Origin: Syntrophotalea carbinolica DSM 2380
GTDB taxonomy: Bacteria; Desulfobacterota; Desulfuromonadia; Desulfuromonadales; Syntrophotaleaceae
Length of the DNA stretch: 64,000 bases
Assembly (NCBI RefSeq): GCF_000012885.1
Contig: NC_007498.2
Location: forward strand, 3,601,894-3,665,893
Reading direction: 5' to 3'
How positions within the stretch are numbered: position 1 is the first letter of the stretch; every line of letters begins with the position of its first letter. Below are positions 17,776 through 26,418 of this stretch, piece by piece. Made by a program: the position numbers and the translations under genes. The notes under the pieces were generated by a model. It was not told where the DNA came from and ran no database searches. It saw only the letters and a list, made by a program, of their open reading frames with translations.

Positions 17776-19758
17776 GTGAAGAAGCAACCCGAAACATCGC
17801 TGCTCGGGGTCGACACCGGCGGCACATTTACCGACCTGATACTGGTCACAGGCTCCAAAGTGCGTACCCACAAGCTCCCTTCCACCCCGGACGATCCGTC
17901 GCGGGCCGTTCTCGAAGGGATCGCGTTTCTGCTTGGCGAGGATCAGGCCCTGGTGTTCCACGGCTCGACGGTTGCCACCAATGCCCTGCTGGAAGGCACT
18001 GGGGCGCCGGTTGCGCTGGTGACGACCCAAGGTTTCGGCGATGTACTGCACATCGGTCGGCAACAGCGCCCCCGGCTCTACGCTTTGCATCCCGAAGACC
18101 GCCGGTCGCTGGTTGCGCGCGAACATGTGGTGGAGGTGCGGGAACGGATAGAGGCGGATGGCTCCGTGGCCGAGCCCCTTGACGAGGAAGAGATCCGCCG
18201 GGTCGTGAAACAGTTGAAGGCCTGCAACTGCGACTCGGTGGCGCTTTGTCTGCTGCATGCCTACGCCAATCCCGACCATGAACAGCGCCTGCAGAAAGCT
18301 CTGGAAGACGCCGGTCTTCAGGTATCGGCTTCGCACCGGGTGTTGCCGGAATACCGTGAATTCGAGCGGGCCTCGACCACCGCCGTCAATGCCGCCGTAT
18401 CGCCGGTGATGACGCGCTATCTCGACCGCCTGCAAAAGGGCCTCGAACATCGTACCTTGCGCATCATGCAGAGCAACGGCGGTGCCATCCACGCCGAAAC
18501 CGCCGGCAGCGAGGCCGTACGCACCATTTTATCGGGACCGGCAGCCGGGATGGTCGGCGCCTATGTTACCGCCAGGGCAGCCGGCTTCGAACGCATCATC
18601 ACCTTTGACATGGGGGGGACCAGTACCGATGTCGGGCTGTGCGACGGCGAGGTGCCGGTCACCTCGGAGACCATGCTGGCCGGTTGGCCGGTCAAGGTGC
18701 CGATGATCGACATTCATACGGTTGGCGCCGGCGGCGGTTCCATCGCCCGCGTCGATGTCGGGGGCGCGCTTCGCGTCGGCCCGCAAAGCGCCGGGGCCGA
18801 TCCCGGTCCGGTCTGTTACGGCAAAGGCTGCGACGTCACGGTGACGGATGCCAACCTCTATCTCGGCAGGCTGTTACCCGACCGGTTTCTCGGTGGCCGT
18901 ATGCACCTGGATGAACACCGCTGCCGCCATGCCATGGAACAACTGGCCGAAGGCGCCAAGCTGCCTGCCAGACGCCTGGCCGAAGGTGTGCTGGAGGTAG
19001 CGGAAGCCACCATGGCCGGGGCTTTGCGGGTGGTCTCCGTGGCCAAGGGCTACGATCCGCGCGATTTCACCCTGCTGCCGTTCGGCGGCGCCGGCGGCCT
19101 GCATGTCTGCTCCCTGGCCGACAAACTGGGGATTCCATCCGCCCTGATCCCGGCCCATCCGGGGTTGCTGTCGGCCGTCGGTCTGGTGCTGGCCGACGTG
19201 ATACGCGATTATTCCCTGTCCGTGCTGCGCGCCGGCGAAAGTTCCATGGCCTCCCTCGAAGCCTTGTTTGCCCCCCTTGAAGAACGTGCCCGCCGCGACA
19301 TGGCCGCCGAAGGGGTAACCGGCGGGGCGCTGCGTCTGGAACGTGCCCTCGATATGCGTTATCGGGGCCAGTCCTTCGAAGTGACGGTGCCGTTGCAGGA
19401 AGGTTTTCGCGCCACCTTTCATGACCGCTATCAGGATCTGTACGGTTATCACGACAAAGACCGGGAGCTGGAGATCGTTACCCTGCGCCTGCGCGCCGTG
19501 GGGGGCGGCCCCCAACCTGACCTCAACCTCGGCAGCGCCATGCATGGAACACCGCAACCGGTGGCCACCCGACAGGTGGTCTGGAACGGTAGCGAAACGA
19601 CCTGGCCCGTCTACCAGCGATCAGACCTGCCTGTCGACAGCATGCTGCACGGACCGGCTCTTATCGTCGAAGAAACCTCCACCCATGTGCTTGCGCCGGA
19701 CTGGCAGGCCAGGGTGGACGGCGGCTTCAACCTGCTGCTGGAAAGGGACCAGGCATGA
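17776..19758 (+). CDS. hyuA: Hydantoinase A / oxoprolinase family ATPase subunit
   Basis: This 660-residue ASKHA-fold protein has the family N terminus LLGVDTGGTFTDLILV and a second phosphate-binding block, TFDMGGTSTDVGL (about 277). It also has GAGGGSIARVDVGGALRVGPQSAGADPGPVCYG. HyuA-type proteins act with HyuB partners in ATP-dependent opening of hydantoins or 5-oxoproline, or as acetone/acetophenone carboxylase subunits. The sequence does not discriminate among these. Its stop overlaps hyuB by four bases, so the pair is certainly a complex or pathway unit. Confidence 0.9.
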   Translation: MKKQPETSLLGVDTGGTFTDLILVTGSKVRTHKLPSTPDDPSRAVLEGIAFLLGEDQALVFHGSTVATNALLEGTGAPVALVTTQGFGDVLHIGRQQRPRLYALHPEDRRSLVAREHVVEVRERIEADGSVAEPLDEEEIRRVVKQLKACNCDSVALCLLHAYANPDHEQRLQKALEDAGLQVSASHRVLPEYREFERASTTAVNAAVSPVMTRYLDRLQKGLEHRTLRIMQSNGGAIHAETAGSEAVRTILSGPAAGMVGAYVTARAAGFERIITFDMGGTSTDVGLCDGEVPVTSETMLAGWPVKVPMIDIHTVGAGGGSIARVDVGGALRVGPQSAGADPGPVCYGKGCDVTVTDANLYLGRLLPDRFLGGRMHLDEHRCRHAMEQLAEGAKLPARRLAEGVLEVAEATMAGALRVVSVAKGYDPRDFTLLPFGGAGGLHVCSLADKLGIPSALIPAHPGLLSAVGLVLADVIRDYSLSVLRAGESSMASLEALFAPLEERARRDMAAEGVTGGALRLERALDMRYRGQSFEVTVPLQEGFRATFHDRYQDLYGYHDKDRELEIVTLRLRAVGGGPQPDLNLGSAMHGTPQPVATRQVVWNGSETTWPVYQRSDLPVDSMLHGPALIVEETSTHVLAPDWQARVDGGFNLLLERDQA

Positions 19759-21368
19759 ATCCGAACATCGATCCGATCCGCCTTGAAGTGCTCAAAAACC
19801 GTTTCGCCTCCCTCACCGAGGAAATGGGCGCGGTACTGCAGCGTACCGCCTTCTCCCCCAACATCAAAGAACGCCGCGATTTTTCCTGCGCGCTGTTCGA
19901 CAGCGACGGCGAAATGCTCGCCCAGGCGGCCCATATCCCGGTTCACCTGGGATCCATGCCCTTATCCGTCGCCGCGGCCATTCGCCGCATCAATATGGCG
20001 CCCGGCGACATGGTCATGCTCAATGATCCCTACTGCGGCGGCACCCATCTGCCGGATATTACCCTGGTGATGCCGGTTTTCTGCGGCGGCGCAAAGCCGG
20101 CGTTTTACCTCGCCAACCGGGCCCACCATGCCGATGTCGGCGGCATCAGTGCCGGCTCCCTGCCGTTATCCACGGAAGTCTTTCAGGAAGGTTTGCGCAT
20201 TCCGCCGGTCCGGATCGTGCGGCAGGGGCGGCTCCAAGAGGAAGTGCTGGCGATGCTCTTAGCCAATGTGAGAACCCCGGTAGAACGCGAAGGCGACCTG
20301 AATGCTCAACTCGCCGCCAACCGTGTCGGCGAGCGGCGGTTGCGGGAGATCGTGGCCCTTTACGGTCTGGATGAAACCGACCTTTACGGCCGCGCCTTGC
20401 TCAATTACGGCGAGCGCATGATGGCCGATGTCATCAGTGCGATACCCGACGGCTGCTATCGCTATGAGGACGCCCTGGACGATGACGGCACCGGCAGCGG
20501 ACCGATCCCGATTCGCTGCGAATTGACGGTGGCCGGTCGGCGCGCATCCGTCGATTTTTCCGCCAGCGCTGAGCAAGTCCCTGGCTGCGTCAATGCCGTA
20601 CGGGCGATTACCCTGTCGGCGGTGTTCTATGTGTTTCGCCTGCTGGCGCCGGAAGACATGCCCGGCAGCGCCGGGTGCATGCGCCCGCTGGCGGTGCGTA
20701 CCGTGCCGGGCACGGTGGTCGATTGCATCTTTCCGGCAGCTGTGGCCGGCGGCAACGTGGAAACCTCCCAGCGCATTGTCGATGTACTGCTCGGCGCCCT
20801 GTCCCAGGCCCTGCCCGATCGCATCCCGGCCGCCAGTTGCGGTTCCATGAGCAATCTGACCATCGGCGGGGTCGATCCCCGCAGTGGCGATCTGTTCGCT
20901 TATTACGAAACCATTGCCGGCGGAGCCGGCGGCGGGCCCCTGGGGCCTGGCGCCAGCGGCTTGCAGACCCACATGACCAACACCCTCAACACCCCCGCCG
21001 AAGCCCTGGAGCATGCCTATCCGTTGCGGGTAAAGCGCTATGCCCTGCGTGACGGGTCGGGCGGCAGCGGCCGACACCCCGGCGGCACGGGAGTGATCAA
21101 GGAGCTGGAAATCCTAGGCGAGAGCCGGATCACCCTTATCAGCGACCGCCGCAACCTGGGCCCTTACGGCCTGGCCGGCGGCGGGGCCGGACGCCCCGGA
21201 CGCAATGCCCTGCTGCGGGAGAACCAACTGACGGAGCTGCCGGGAAAATGTTCCGTGGCCGCACGTACCGGCGATGTCCTCATCATCGAAACTCCCGGTG
21301 GCGGAGGCTGGGGCGACGATCATGCCACCCCCGAAAAGGGCACCCATGAACGATCCGACCGCGATTAA
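19755..21368 (+). CDS. hyuB: Hydantoinase B / oxoprolinase family subunit
   Basis: This 537-residue partner of HyuA shows the family motifs: PIRLEVLKNRFASLTEEMGAVLQRTAFSPNIKERRDFSCALFD at the N terminus, MLNDPYCGGTHLPDITLVMPVF at about 90, NRAHHADVGGISAGSLPLSTEVFQEGLRIPPVRI at about 120, and GGAGGGPLG with the C-terminal GSGGSGRHPGG and ETPGGGGWG motifs. The N-terminal HHAD and D-P-Y residues match metal and active-site regions of the family. It overlaps hyuA by four bases and the ubiD-like gene by 23 bases. Confidence 0.9.
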   Translation: MNPNIDPIRLEVLKNRFASLTEEMGAVLQRTAFSPNIKERRDFSCALFDSDGEMLAQAAHIPVHLGSMPLSVAAAIRRINMAPGDMVMLNDPYCGGTHLPDITLVMPVFCGGAKPAFYLANRAHHADVGGISAGSLPLSTEVFQEGLRIPPVRIVRQGRLQEEVLAMLLANVRTPVEREGDLNAQLAANRVGERRLREIVALYGLDETDLYGRALLNYGERMMADVISAIPDGCYRYEDALDDDGTGSGPIPIRCELTVAGRRASVDFSASAEQVPGCVNAVRAITLSAVFYVFRLLAPEDMPGSAGCMRPLAVRTVPGTVVDCIFPAAVAGGNVETSQRIVDVLLGALSQALPDRIPAASCGSMSNLTIGGVDPRSGDLFAYYETIAGGAGGGPLGPGASGLQTHMTNTLNTPAEALEHAYPLRVKRYALRDGSGGSGRHPGGTGVIKELEILGESRITLISDRRNLGPYGLAGGGAGRPGRNALLRENQLTELPGKCSVAARTGDVLIIETPGGGGWGDDHATPEKGTHERSDRD

Positions 21369-22719
21369 CGACCTGCGTCAATTCCTGGCCTTGCTGGAGG
21401 CACAAGAAGACCTGCGCCGCATATCCGTCGAAGTCGATGCGGAGCTGGAAATCGCCGCCATTACGGACCGCGTCTGTAAAGGCGCGGCCGGAAGACGGGC
21501 GCTCCTGTTTGAGCGCGTACGCGGGTACCGAGCCCCCGTCGCAACCAACCTGTTCGGCGCACCCCGGCGAGCCGCCTGGGCCCTGAACGTGCAACATGCC
21601 GATGAAGCGGCCGGTCGGCTGATACGGGGGCTGGAGCAGGTTCCTGGCGAGGATGCTGAAACCCGCCTGCGCCGCCTGCTGCAACAACCGCAATTTGCCC
21701 CGCGCCGGCAAAGCCGCGGGGATTGTCATCAGGTGGTCATGACCAGGCCGGACCTGTCCCGAATACCGGCTTTGCGCAGCTGGCCCGGTGATGGCGGTCG
21801 CTACCTGAACCTGCCCCAGATCTACAGCCGTCACCCGGACGGCGGCGTGGGCAACTGCGGCATGTACCGGTGCCAGATTCTGGGTCCGCGGCAAATCGCC
21901 GTGCATTGGAAGGAGAGCAGCGATGCTGCGCGCCATTGCAGTGCCTGGCATGCACGCAATCTGCCCATGCCGGTGAGTATCGCCCTGGGCGGCGCCCCGG
22001 CCATGATGTTTGCTGCAACCTTTCCTCTGCCGCCCGATATCGATGAAGCGGCTCTGGCCGGTCTTCTTTGCGACCGCCCCATGGCCATGGCCACCTCGTT
22101 ATCCAGCGACCTGTCGATTCCTGCTGCAGCGGAATATATTCTTGAAGGGCTGGTGCATCCCGGCGAAACGGTTGAAGAAGGCCCGTTCGGCAATCACACG
22201 GGCTTTTATCAGCCACGCACCCGGGTGCCCCTGCTGCGAGTAACGTCCGTAAGCCATCGTTACGACCCGATCCTGGTCACCACGGTTGTCGGCCCGCCGC
22301 CCATGGAAAACTGCTACCTCGGAAAGCTTGCCGAACGCCTGCTGCTGCCTCTGCTGCGTATCGACCATCCCGCCATCGTCGATATCCACATGCCCGTTGA
22401 AGGGATCTTTCACGGCGCCACCCTCATCGCTGTCCAGCCAGGCACCTCGGGAAAATCCCTGCTGCAGGATCTTTGGCAGAACGGGCCGCTGCACAGTTCC
22501 CGTCTGCTGGTGGTGGCAACCGCAGATGAAATACGGAATCCGGCCACTTTTTTCTGGCGCACCCTGAACCGTCTCGATGCCAAACGCGACCTGCTGGTGC
22601 GGGATGGACGCCTTGGCATCGATGCCACGCGGGACCCGGCAGGACTGCAGGTGCTACGCCCGGATGCACAGATCCGATCCCTGCTTCAGCGACGCTGGGC
22701 CGAGTACGGTCTCGACTGA
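21346..22719 (+). CDS. UbiD family (de)carboxylase, divergent active site
   Basis: This 457-residue UbiD-family protein would use prenylated FMN for reversible decarboxylation of unsaturated or aromatic acids. The flavin-site motif GNCGMYRCQI is present (R175, matching the catalytic Arg), as is EEGPFGNHTGFY at 277-288. E278 matches the first catalytic Glu of this motif, but residue 283 is Asn where characterised members carry Asp or Glu. The start at 21346 is MNDPTAINDL; the frame also opens earlier inside hyuB. No ubiX-like prenyltransferase is in the window. The hyuA-hyuB-ubiD linkage suggests a carboxylation or ring-opening step on an unidentified substrate. Confidence 0.85.
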   Translation: MNDPTAINDLRQFLALLEAQEDLRRISVEVDAELEIAAITDRVCKGAAGRRALLFERVRGYRAPVATNLFGAPRRAAWALNVQHADEAAGRLIRGLEQVPGEDAETRLRRLLQQPQFAPRRQSRGDCHQVVMTRPDLSRIPALRSWPGDGGRYLNLPQIYSRHPDGGVGNCGMYRCQILGPRQIAVHWKESSDAARHCSAWHARNLPMPVSIALGGAPAMMFAATFPLPPDIDEAALAGLLCDRPMAMATSLSSDLSIPAAAEYILEGLVHPGETVEEGPFGNHTGFYQPRTRVPLLRVTSVSHRYDPILVTTVVGPPPMENCYLGKLAERLLLPLLRIDHPAIVDIHMPVEGIFHGATLIAVQPGTSGKSLLQDLWQNGPLHSSRLLVVATADEIRNPATFFWRTLNRLDAKRDLLVRDGRLGIDATRDPAGLQVLRPDAQIRSLLQRRWAEYGLD

Positions 22720-22817
22720 CCTGCCTGCCGTTCTGTGCCGAAAGATGCAGCAACACGGAAAATGGGATACAATGGGCAAAGAAGACAACCGCCCGGCAGC
22801 CTTTAACGGAGGATGTT

Positions 22818-23396
22818 ATGACTCGCGGCACCCCGCCTGAAAAAATTGAGCATCTGCAACCGGAAAAGCGTTACGGGCTGACCGTGGTGCTGACCGGCAA
22901 CGGCAAAGGCAAGACCAGCTCGGCTCTGGGCATGGTCTTGCGGGCCTGCGGACACGGCATGCGCAGTTGCATTATCCAGTTCATGAAAGGCGACCTGTAC
23001 GCCGGCGAGTGGGACGGCATCAAAAAGCTCGGCGACCAGGTTGAGCTCTACCATACCGGCAAAGGCTTTTGCGGTATCCAGGGCAACACCTATCCCTACG
23101 AGGAACATCGTGCCAACGCCCAGGACGCCATCGACCTGACCCTGGAGAAAATGGTCTCCGGAAAGTTCGATCTTCTGGTTCTGGATGAAATCAACAACGC
23201 CCTGCACCTGAAACTGGTCGACCTGGACCAGGTACTGGATCTGCTTAACCGCAAGCCGCCGCTGTTGCACATGGTGCTGACCGGGCGCAACGCACACCCC
23301 GACATCATCGAGCGGGCCGACACGGTCAGCGAAATCCGCGAGATCAAGCATGCCTTCCGGCGCGATATCGAACCGCAGCCCGGCATCGATTATTGA
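22818..23396 (+). CDS. cobO: Cob(I)yrinic acid a,c-diamide adenosyltransferase
   Basis: This 192-residue CobA/CobO-type corrinoid adenosyltransferase transfers the 5'-deoxyadenosyl group of ATP to cob(I)alamin-type intermediates. The P-loop is GNGKGKT at 27-33, followed by SSALGMVLRACGHG, the FMKG motif and VLDEINNALHLKLV. It is well separated from other cobalamin genes here. No cobalamin riboswitch core (the GCCACTG box) is visible in the 98 bases upstream. An AACGGAGG site precedes the start. Confidence 0.93.
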   Translation: MTRGTPPEKIEHLQPEKRYGLTVVLTGNGKGKTSSALGMVLRACGHGMRSCIIQFMKGDLYAGEWDGIKKLGDQVELYHTGKGFCGIQGNTYPYEEHRANAQDAIDLTLEKMVSGKFDLLVLDEINNALHLKLVDLDQVLDLLNRKPPLLHMVLTGRNAHPDIIERADTVSEIREIKHAFRRDIEPQPGIDY

Positions 23397-23480
23397 GCCT
23401 CCGGCATACCCAATCTCCGAGGCATGCTTTTTCTGTCCAGACAAAACGGCAACAAAGCAGCAACCCCCTAGGAGACGGCC

Positions 23481-24020
23481 ATGAAAAAATCGCTATTCTT
23501 GGTGCTTTTTCCAGCTCTGCTCGGTCTGCTGACAGGTTGTGGATCGGTTCTCTCCAAAGACGCCCTGTACGACGTCAACTACGAAGTGGAATATCCCCAA
23601 CTGAAAGCCTCGCCGGAAACGCACCTGGGCAAGACCATCATCCTCGGCGGCTTGATTCTGGAAAACCGGATCACCGACGACGGCTCCACTCTGGAAATCC
23701 TCAAATACACCCTCGACAAGCGGGACGAACCGCAGGACCCCGATGAGCTGGGTGGACGCTTTTTGGCCCGCAGCGACCGACTGCTCGACCCGAGCATTTA
23801 TAAGGAAGGGAAACTTGTCACCCTCACCGGCACCCTGCGCGGCGTCGAGGTCCGGCCTATGCAAAAAGCCCGTTACCACTATCCGGTTTTCGAAATCGGC
23901 GAACTTTACCTGTGGCCCGAGCAACGCTATGATCGCCCCTATCCCTACTACCCCTACTACGGTCCGTTCCCGTACGGGTACTATTATCCCTATTGGCGTG
24001 GACATCCCTATTGGTGGTAA
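23481..24020 (+). CDS. Slp family outer-membrane lipoprotein
   Basis: This 179-residue lipoprotein has the signal MKKSLFLVLFPALLGLLTGC, with a lipobox LTGC and Cys20. The Slp/YeaY fold region (HLGKTIILGGLILENRI; FLARSDRLLDPSIYKEGKLVTLTGTLRG) is clear. The C-terminal 30 residues are Tyr/Pro/Trp-rich (YYPYYGPFPYGYYYPYWRG), a low-complexity tail. Slp proteins are starvation- and acid-induced in enterobacteria; the role here is inferred only as an envelope protein. AGGAGA precedes the start. SYLF gene follows 39 bases later. Confidence 0.85.
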   Translation: MKKSLFLVLFPALLGLLTGCGSVLSKDALYDVNYEVEYPQLKASPETHLGKTIILGGLILENRITDDGSTLEILKYTLDKRDEPQDPDELGGRFLARSDRLLDPSIYKEGKLVTLTGTLRGVEVRPMQKARYHYPVFEIGELYLWPEQRYDRPYPYYPYYGPFPYGYYYPYWRGHPYWW

Positions 24021-24059
24021 GGGAAAAGGGGACGCAATCTCTGCTGACAGGAGGATGGC

Positions 24060-24752
24060 ATGTTGAAGCCGAAAGGTTATATACGTCTGCTGGCCGGTAT
24101 GCTGACCATGCTGGGACTGCTCTGGAGCGGTTCGGCACCGGCCGCCGAGCAGGAAACAACCGTCCACCAGGCTGTCGCCGTCCTCGACAAGATCATGGAG
24201 ATTCCCGAATCGGCCATACCCCCCAGTCTGCTGGCCAATGCCTACGGGATCGCCATCATTCCCGGGGTGGTCAAGGGGGCCTTCATCATCGGCGGGCGTT
24301 ATGGGGAAGGGGTGCTGCTGGTACGTACTCCCGGGGGAGGGTGGAGCAATCCGACCTTCCTGTCCATCGGCGGTGGCAGCTTCGGCTGGCAGATCGGCGG
24401 TCAGTCAACGGATGTCATCCTGGTGTTCAAGAGCCAACGCAGCATTGAAGACATCAAACGAGGCAAATTCACCCTCGGCGCCGACGCGGCGGTGGCCGCC
24501 GGGCCAGTGGGACGAAGGGTGGAAGGCGCCACCGACGTGATGCTCAAGGCGGAGATTCTATCCTACAGCCGTTCCCGGGGATTTTTTGCCGGCGTTTCCC
24601 TGGAAGGCTCGGTGCTGAATATCCTCTGGCAGGACAATGCCGCCTATTACGGGCGACAAAATGTTACGGTCGAGGATATTTTCTCCGGCCGCGTCCGCGG
24701 ACCGGCCTCGGCGACAACCTTGCGCAGGACAGTGGACACGTACGCGCCTTAG
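24060..24752 (+). CDS. Secreted SYLF (Ysc84-type) lipid-binding domain protein
   Basis: This 230-residue protein starts with a signal peptide (hydrophobic core about 9-25, ending near APAAEQ). It then carries the SYLF/DUF500 domain: AVAVLDKIMEIPESAIPPSLLANAYGIAIIPGVVKGAFIIGGRYGEG, and GGGSFGWQIGGQSTDVILVFK. In other bacteria related periplasmic proteins contact membranes or lipids. Its GACAGGAGG site lies just upstream. It probably forms an envelope pair with the Slp lipoprotein gene before it. The heptamer array begins 30 bases after the stop. Confidence 0.85.
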   Translation: MLKPKGYIRLLAGMLTMLGLLWSGSAPAAEQETTVHQAVAVLDKIMEIPESAIPPSLLANAYGIAIIPGVVKGAFIIGGRYGEGVLLVRTPGGGWSNPTFLSIGGGSFGWQIGGQSTDVILVFKSQRSIEDIKRGKFTLGADAAVAAGPVGRRVEGATDVMLKAEILSYSRSRGFFAGVSLEGSVLNILWQDNAAYYGRQNVTVEDIFSGRVRGPASATTLRRTVDTYAP

Positions 24753-24782
24753 GACAACATTTTACAACATGGAAAAACCCCG

Positions 24783-24873
24783 TCCTTGGTCCTTGGTCCT
24801 TGGTCCTTGGTCCTTGGTCCTTGGTCCTTGGTCCTTGGTCCTTGGTCCTTGGTCCTTGGTCCTTGGTCCTTGG
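24783..24873. repeat. Tandem heptanucleotide array, 13 perfect copies
   Basis: TCCTTGG is repeated 13 times without an error over 91 bases, then fades into a partial unit (TCCT). It lies between two convergent genes: 30 bases after the SYLF stop and 13 bases after the stop of the minus-strand YkgJ-like gene. The unit length is not a multiple of three, and the array is in neither CDS as called. Perfect identity suggests recent slippage expansion. Confidence 0.97.
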
Positions 24874-24886
24874 TCCTCGATTGATT

Positions 24887-25285
24887 CTAGCTCTTACACT
24901 GATAGGCACAATACCCCGGCCGCGGACCGACCTGCGGGTGATTACGGCAGGTATTGGGGCGCTTTGGGTAAATCGTGCAGCGACGACTTTTCTGATCGAG
25001 AAAAATGCAATCGTCGTTGGCCAGCCGCGCCAGCGTGAAGATTTCGCTTTTGAAATTAAAATGATCGATAAGCCCCTGCTTGCGCAATCGTTTGGCGATC
25101 TCCTTGGCCGGTTCGTCAACCTCGAAGGCATCGACCAGCTCCATACGCACCAGATCCTCAATGGTCACTTCCACCGGCAGGCTGCAACAAACGCCCAGGC
25201 AATCGTTGCACAGCCCCTTGCGATACTTGACCCAGGTCGACGGCATATCGACATGGCAACCCTGTCTTGCGTGATGTCTCATCAT
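24887..25285 (-). CDS. YkgJ family Cys-cluster protein
   Basis: This protein of up to 132 residues has the YkgJ/UPF0153 cysteine pattern CNDCLGVCCSLPVEV near residue 26, a DCIFLDQKSRRCTIYPKRPNTCRNHP block, and two more Cys at the end. These are predicted metal- or Fe-S-binding proteins of unknown role. The start is uncertain: the ATG at 25285 adds a His/Arg-rich lead, and the ATG at 25246 gives MPSTWVKYRKG, closer to the usual N terminus. Neither has a strong ribosome-binding site. It ends next to the heptamer array. Confidence 0.8.
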   Translation of the reverse strand: MMRHHARQGCHVDMPSTWVKYRKGLCNDCLGVCCSLPVEVTIEDLVRMELVDAFEVDEPAKEIAKRLRKQGLIDHFNFKSEIFTLARLANDDCIFLDQKSRRCTIYPKRPNTCRNHPQVGPRPGYCAYQCKS

Positions 25286-25458
25286 CTGAACTTCGGAAAT
25301 GGAATAAACGGAAAATTTACGGCGGGGTCAGGGAAAGACACTCTTGTCCGAAACTGCCGCTGCTTTTTGCACAACGGCCAAAGACCTTAATAAATGCCGG
25401 GAGAATTTGCAAGGATAGATCGGAGAGAGCACCGAAGAACAAGAGCCGCCCTTCGCGC

Positions 25459-25490
25459 AAAAAAAAAGCCTGCGTCGGTAACGCAGGCTT
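25459..25490 (-). terminator. Terminator downstream of tRNA-Phe
   Basis: A ten-base stem, AAGCCTGCGT / ACGCAGGCTT (25466-25475 with 25481-25490), has a five-base loop and is followed on the minus strand by a run of Us encoded by the A-run at 25459-25467. It sits 12 bases after the tRNA 3' end. Confidence 0.85.
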
Positions 25491-25501
25491 TGATATGCAA
25501 A

Positions 25502-25577
<76 letters not shown>

Positions 25578-25743
25578 AATGCGAGTTCCGTTTATAAAGA
25601 ATTCGCCCGCTTCTGTCAAGAAAAAACATGGACTTTTTGTAAGCAGCTCGTCAAATTGCCTCTGCCGCAGCTTATGTTATTCTTTCATAGACACCGAACA
25701 TCAAATCATATCCACCATTTAGAACCCGTTTTACAGGAGTTCC

Positions 25744-26418
25744 ATGGCAACGGCTACATCGAACATAGCGCCTTTTGAAGTAAAGGACTGCGCCCTGATT
25801 ACCCTGTCGACGGGCACCAAGGTGCAAAACCTCAAGGAATTTCGGGACGCGCTGGAAAGAGTGCCCATCGCCAGCATCGACCATCATTTCTGGGGCCGTC
25901 TGCTGCGCCCCCAATTTGACGAACCGGAATACAACAACGACTTTGCCTCCTGGGCCTATCGGGGCCTGCACGACAAAACTCTGGCAGAGCGCCTCAGCAT
26001 GACGTTGCCGACGGACTTTCCCAGCCTGGAGGCCCTGCGTCTGGAACTGGTCGATACCGTGGAGCAACGCCTGGACGAAAGCGAAATGATCCCCTGGGCC
26101 CGGGCCGACAATCTGTTTTATTTTCTGCATTCCAAGATTGTGGTCTTCGACACGGGGCTGCGCTTTGACAACCCCAAAGACTTGACCGCCTATCTGCCCA
26201 CACTGTCCACCGGCTGCATCTTTTACCATTTCATCGACGCGCGCAGCCGCACCGAGCAACGCTGCGACGATTTTTCCGCGTGGCTTGGCGGTTTTGGCGA
26301 GTGTTACCGGAATCTGCAAGAACGCTTGAGCGGTTTCGACCCCTACTTTTCCTCCCTGGACGAAATACGCACCCATATCGCGACTCTTTTTCAGGCGTTT
26401 TTCGAGGAGCAAAGCTGA
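25744..26418 (+). CDS. DUF5752 family protein
   Basis: This 224-residue soluble protein has DUF5752 features, including DHHFWGRLLRPQFDEPEYNNDFASWAYRGLHDKTLAERLS at about 45-85. The family is typically encoded beside trehalose synthases or GT4 glycosyltransferases. Here its stop overlaps the start of the TreT-like gene by one base (TGATG), implying a coupled function. The biochemical role is unknown. I see no phosphatase (HAD) signature that would make it the missing trehalose-6-phosphate phosphatase. An AGGAG motif precedes the start. Confidence 0.8.
   Translation: MATATSNIAPFEVKDCALITLSTGTKVQNLKEFRDALERVPIASIDHHFWGRLLRPQFDEPEYNNDFASWAYRGLHDKTLAERLSMTLPTDFPSLEALRLELVDTVEQRLDESEMIPWARADNLFYFLHSKIVVFDTGLRFDNPKDLTAYLPTLSTGCIFYHFIDARSRTEQRCDDFSAWLGGFGECYRNLQERLSGFDPYFSSLDEIRTHIATLFQAFFEEQS

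Noticed and set aside
22720..22817. Possible cobalamin riboswitch before cobO
   Set aside because: The spacer is under 100 bases and lacks the conserved GCCACTG box.
24664..25161. Long minus-strand frame through the heptamer array with a repeated GPRTKDQ pattern
   Set aside because: The repeat itself keeps the frame open; it overlaps the SYLF and YkgJ-like genes and has no start context. The frame is a by-product of the array.
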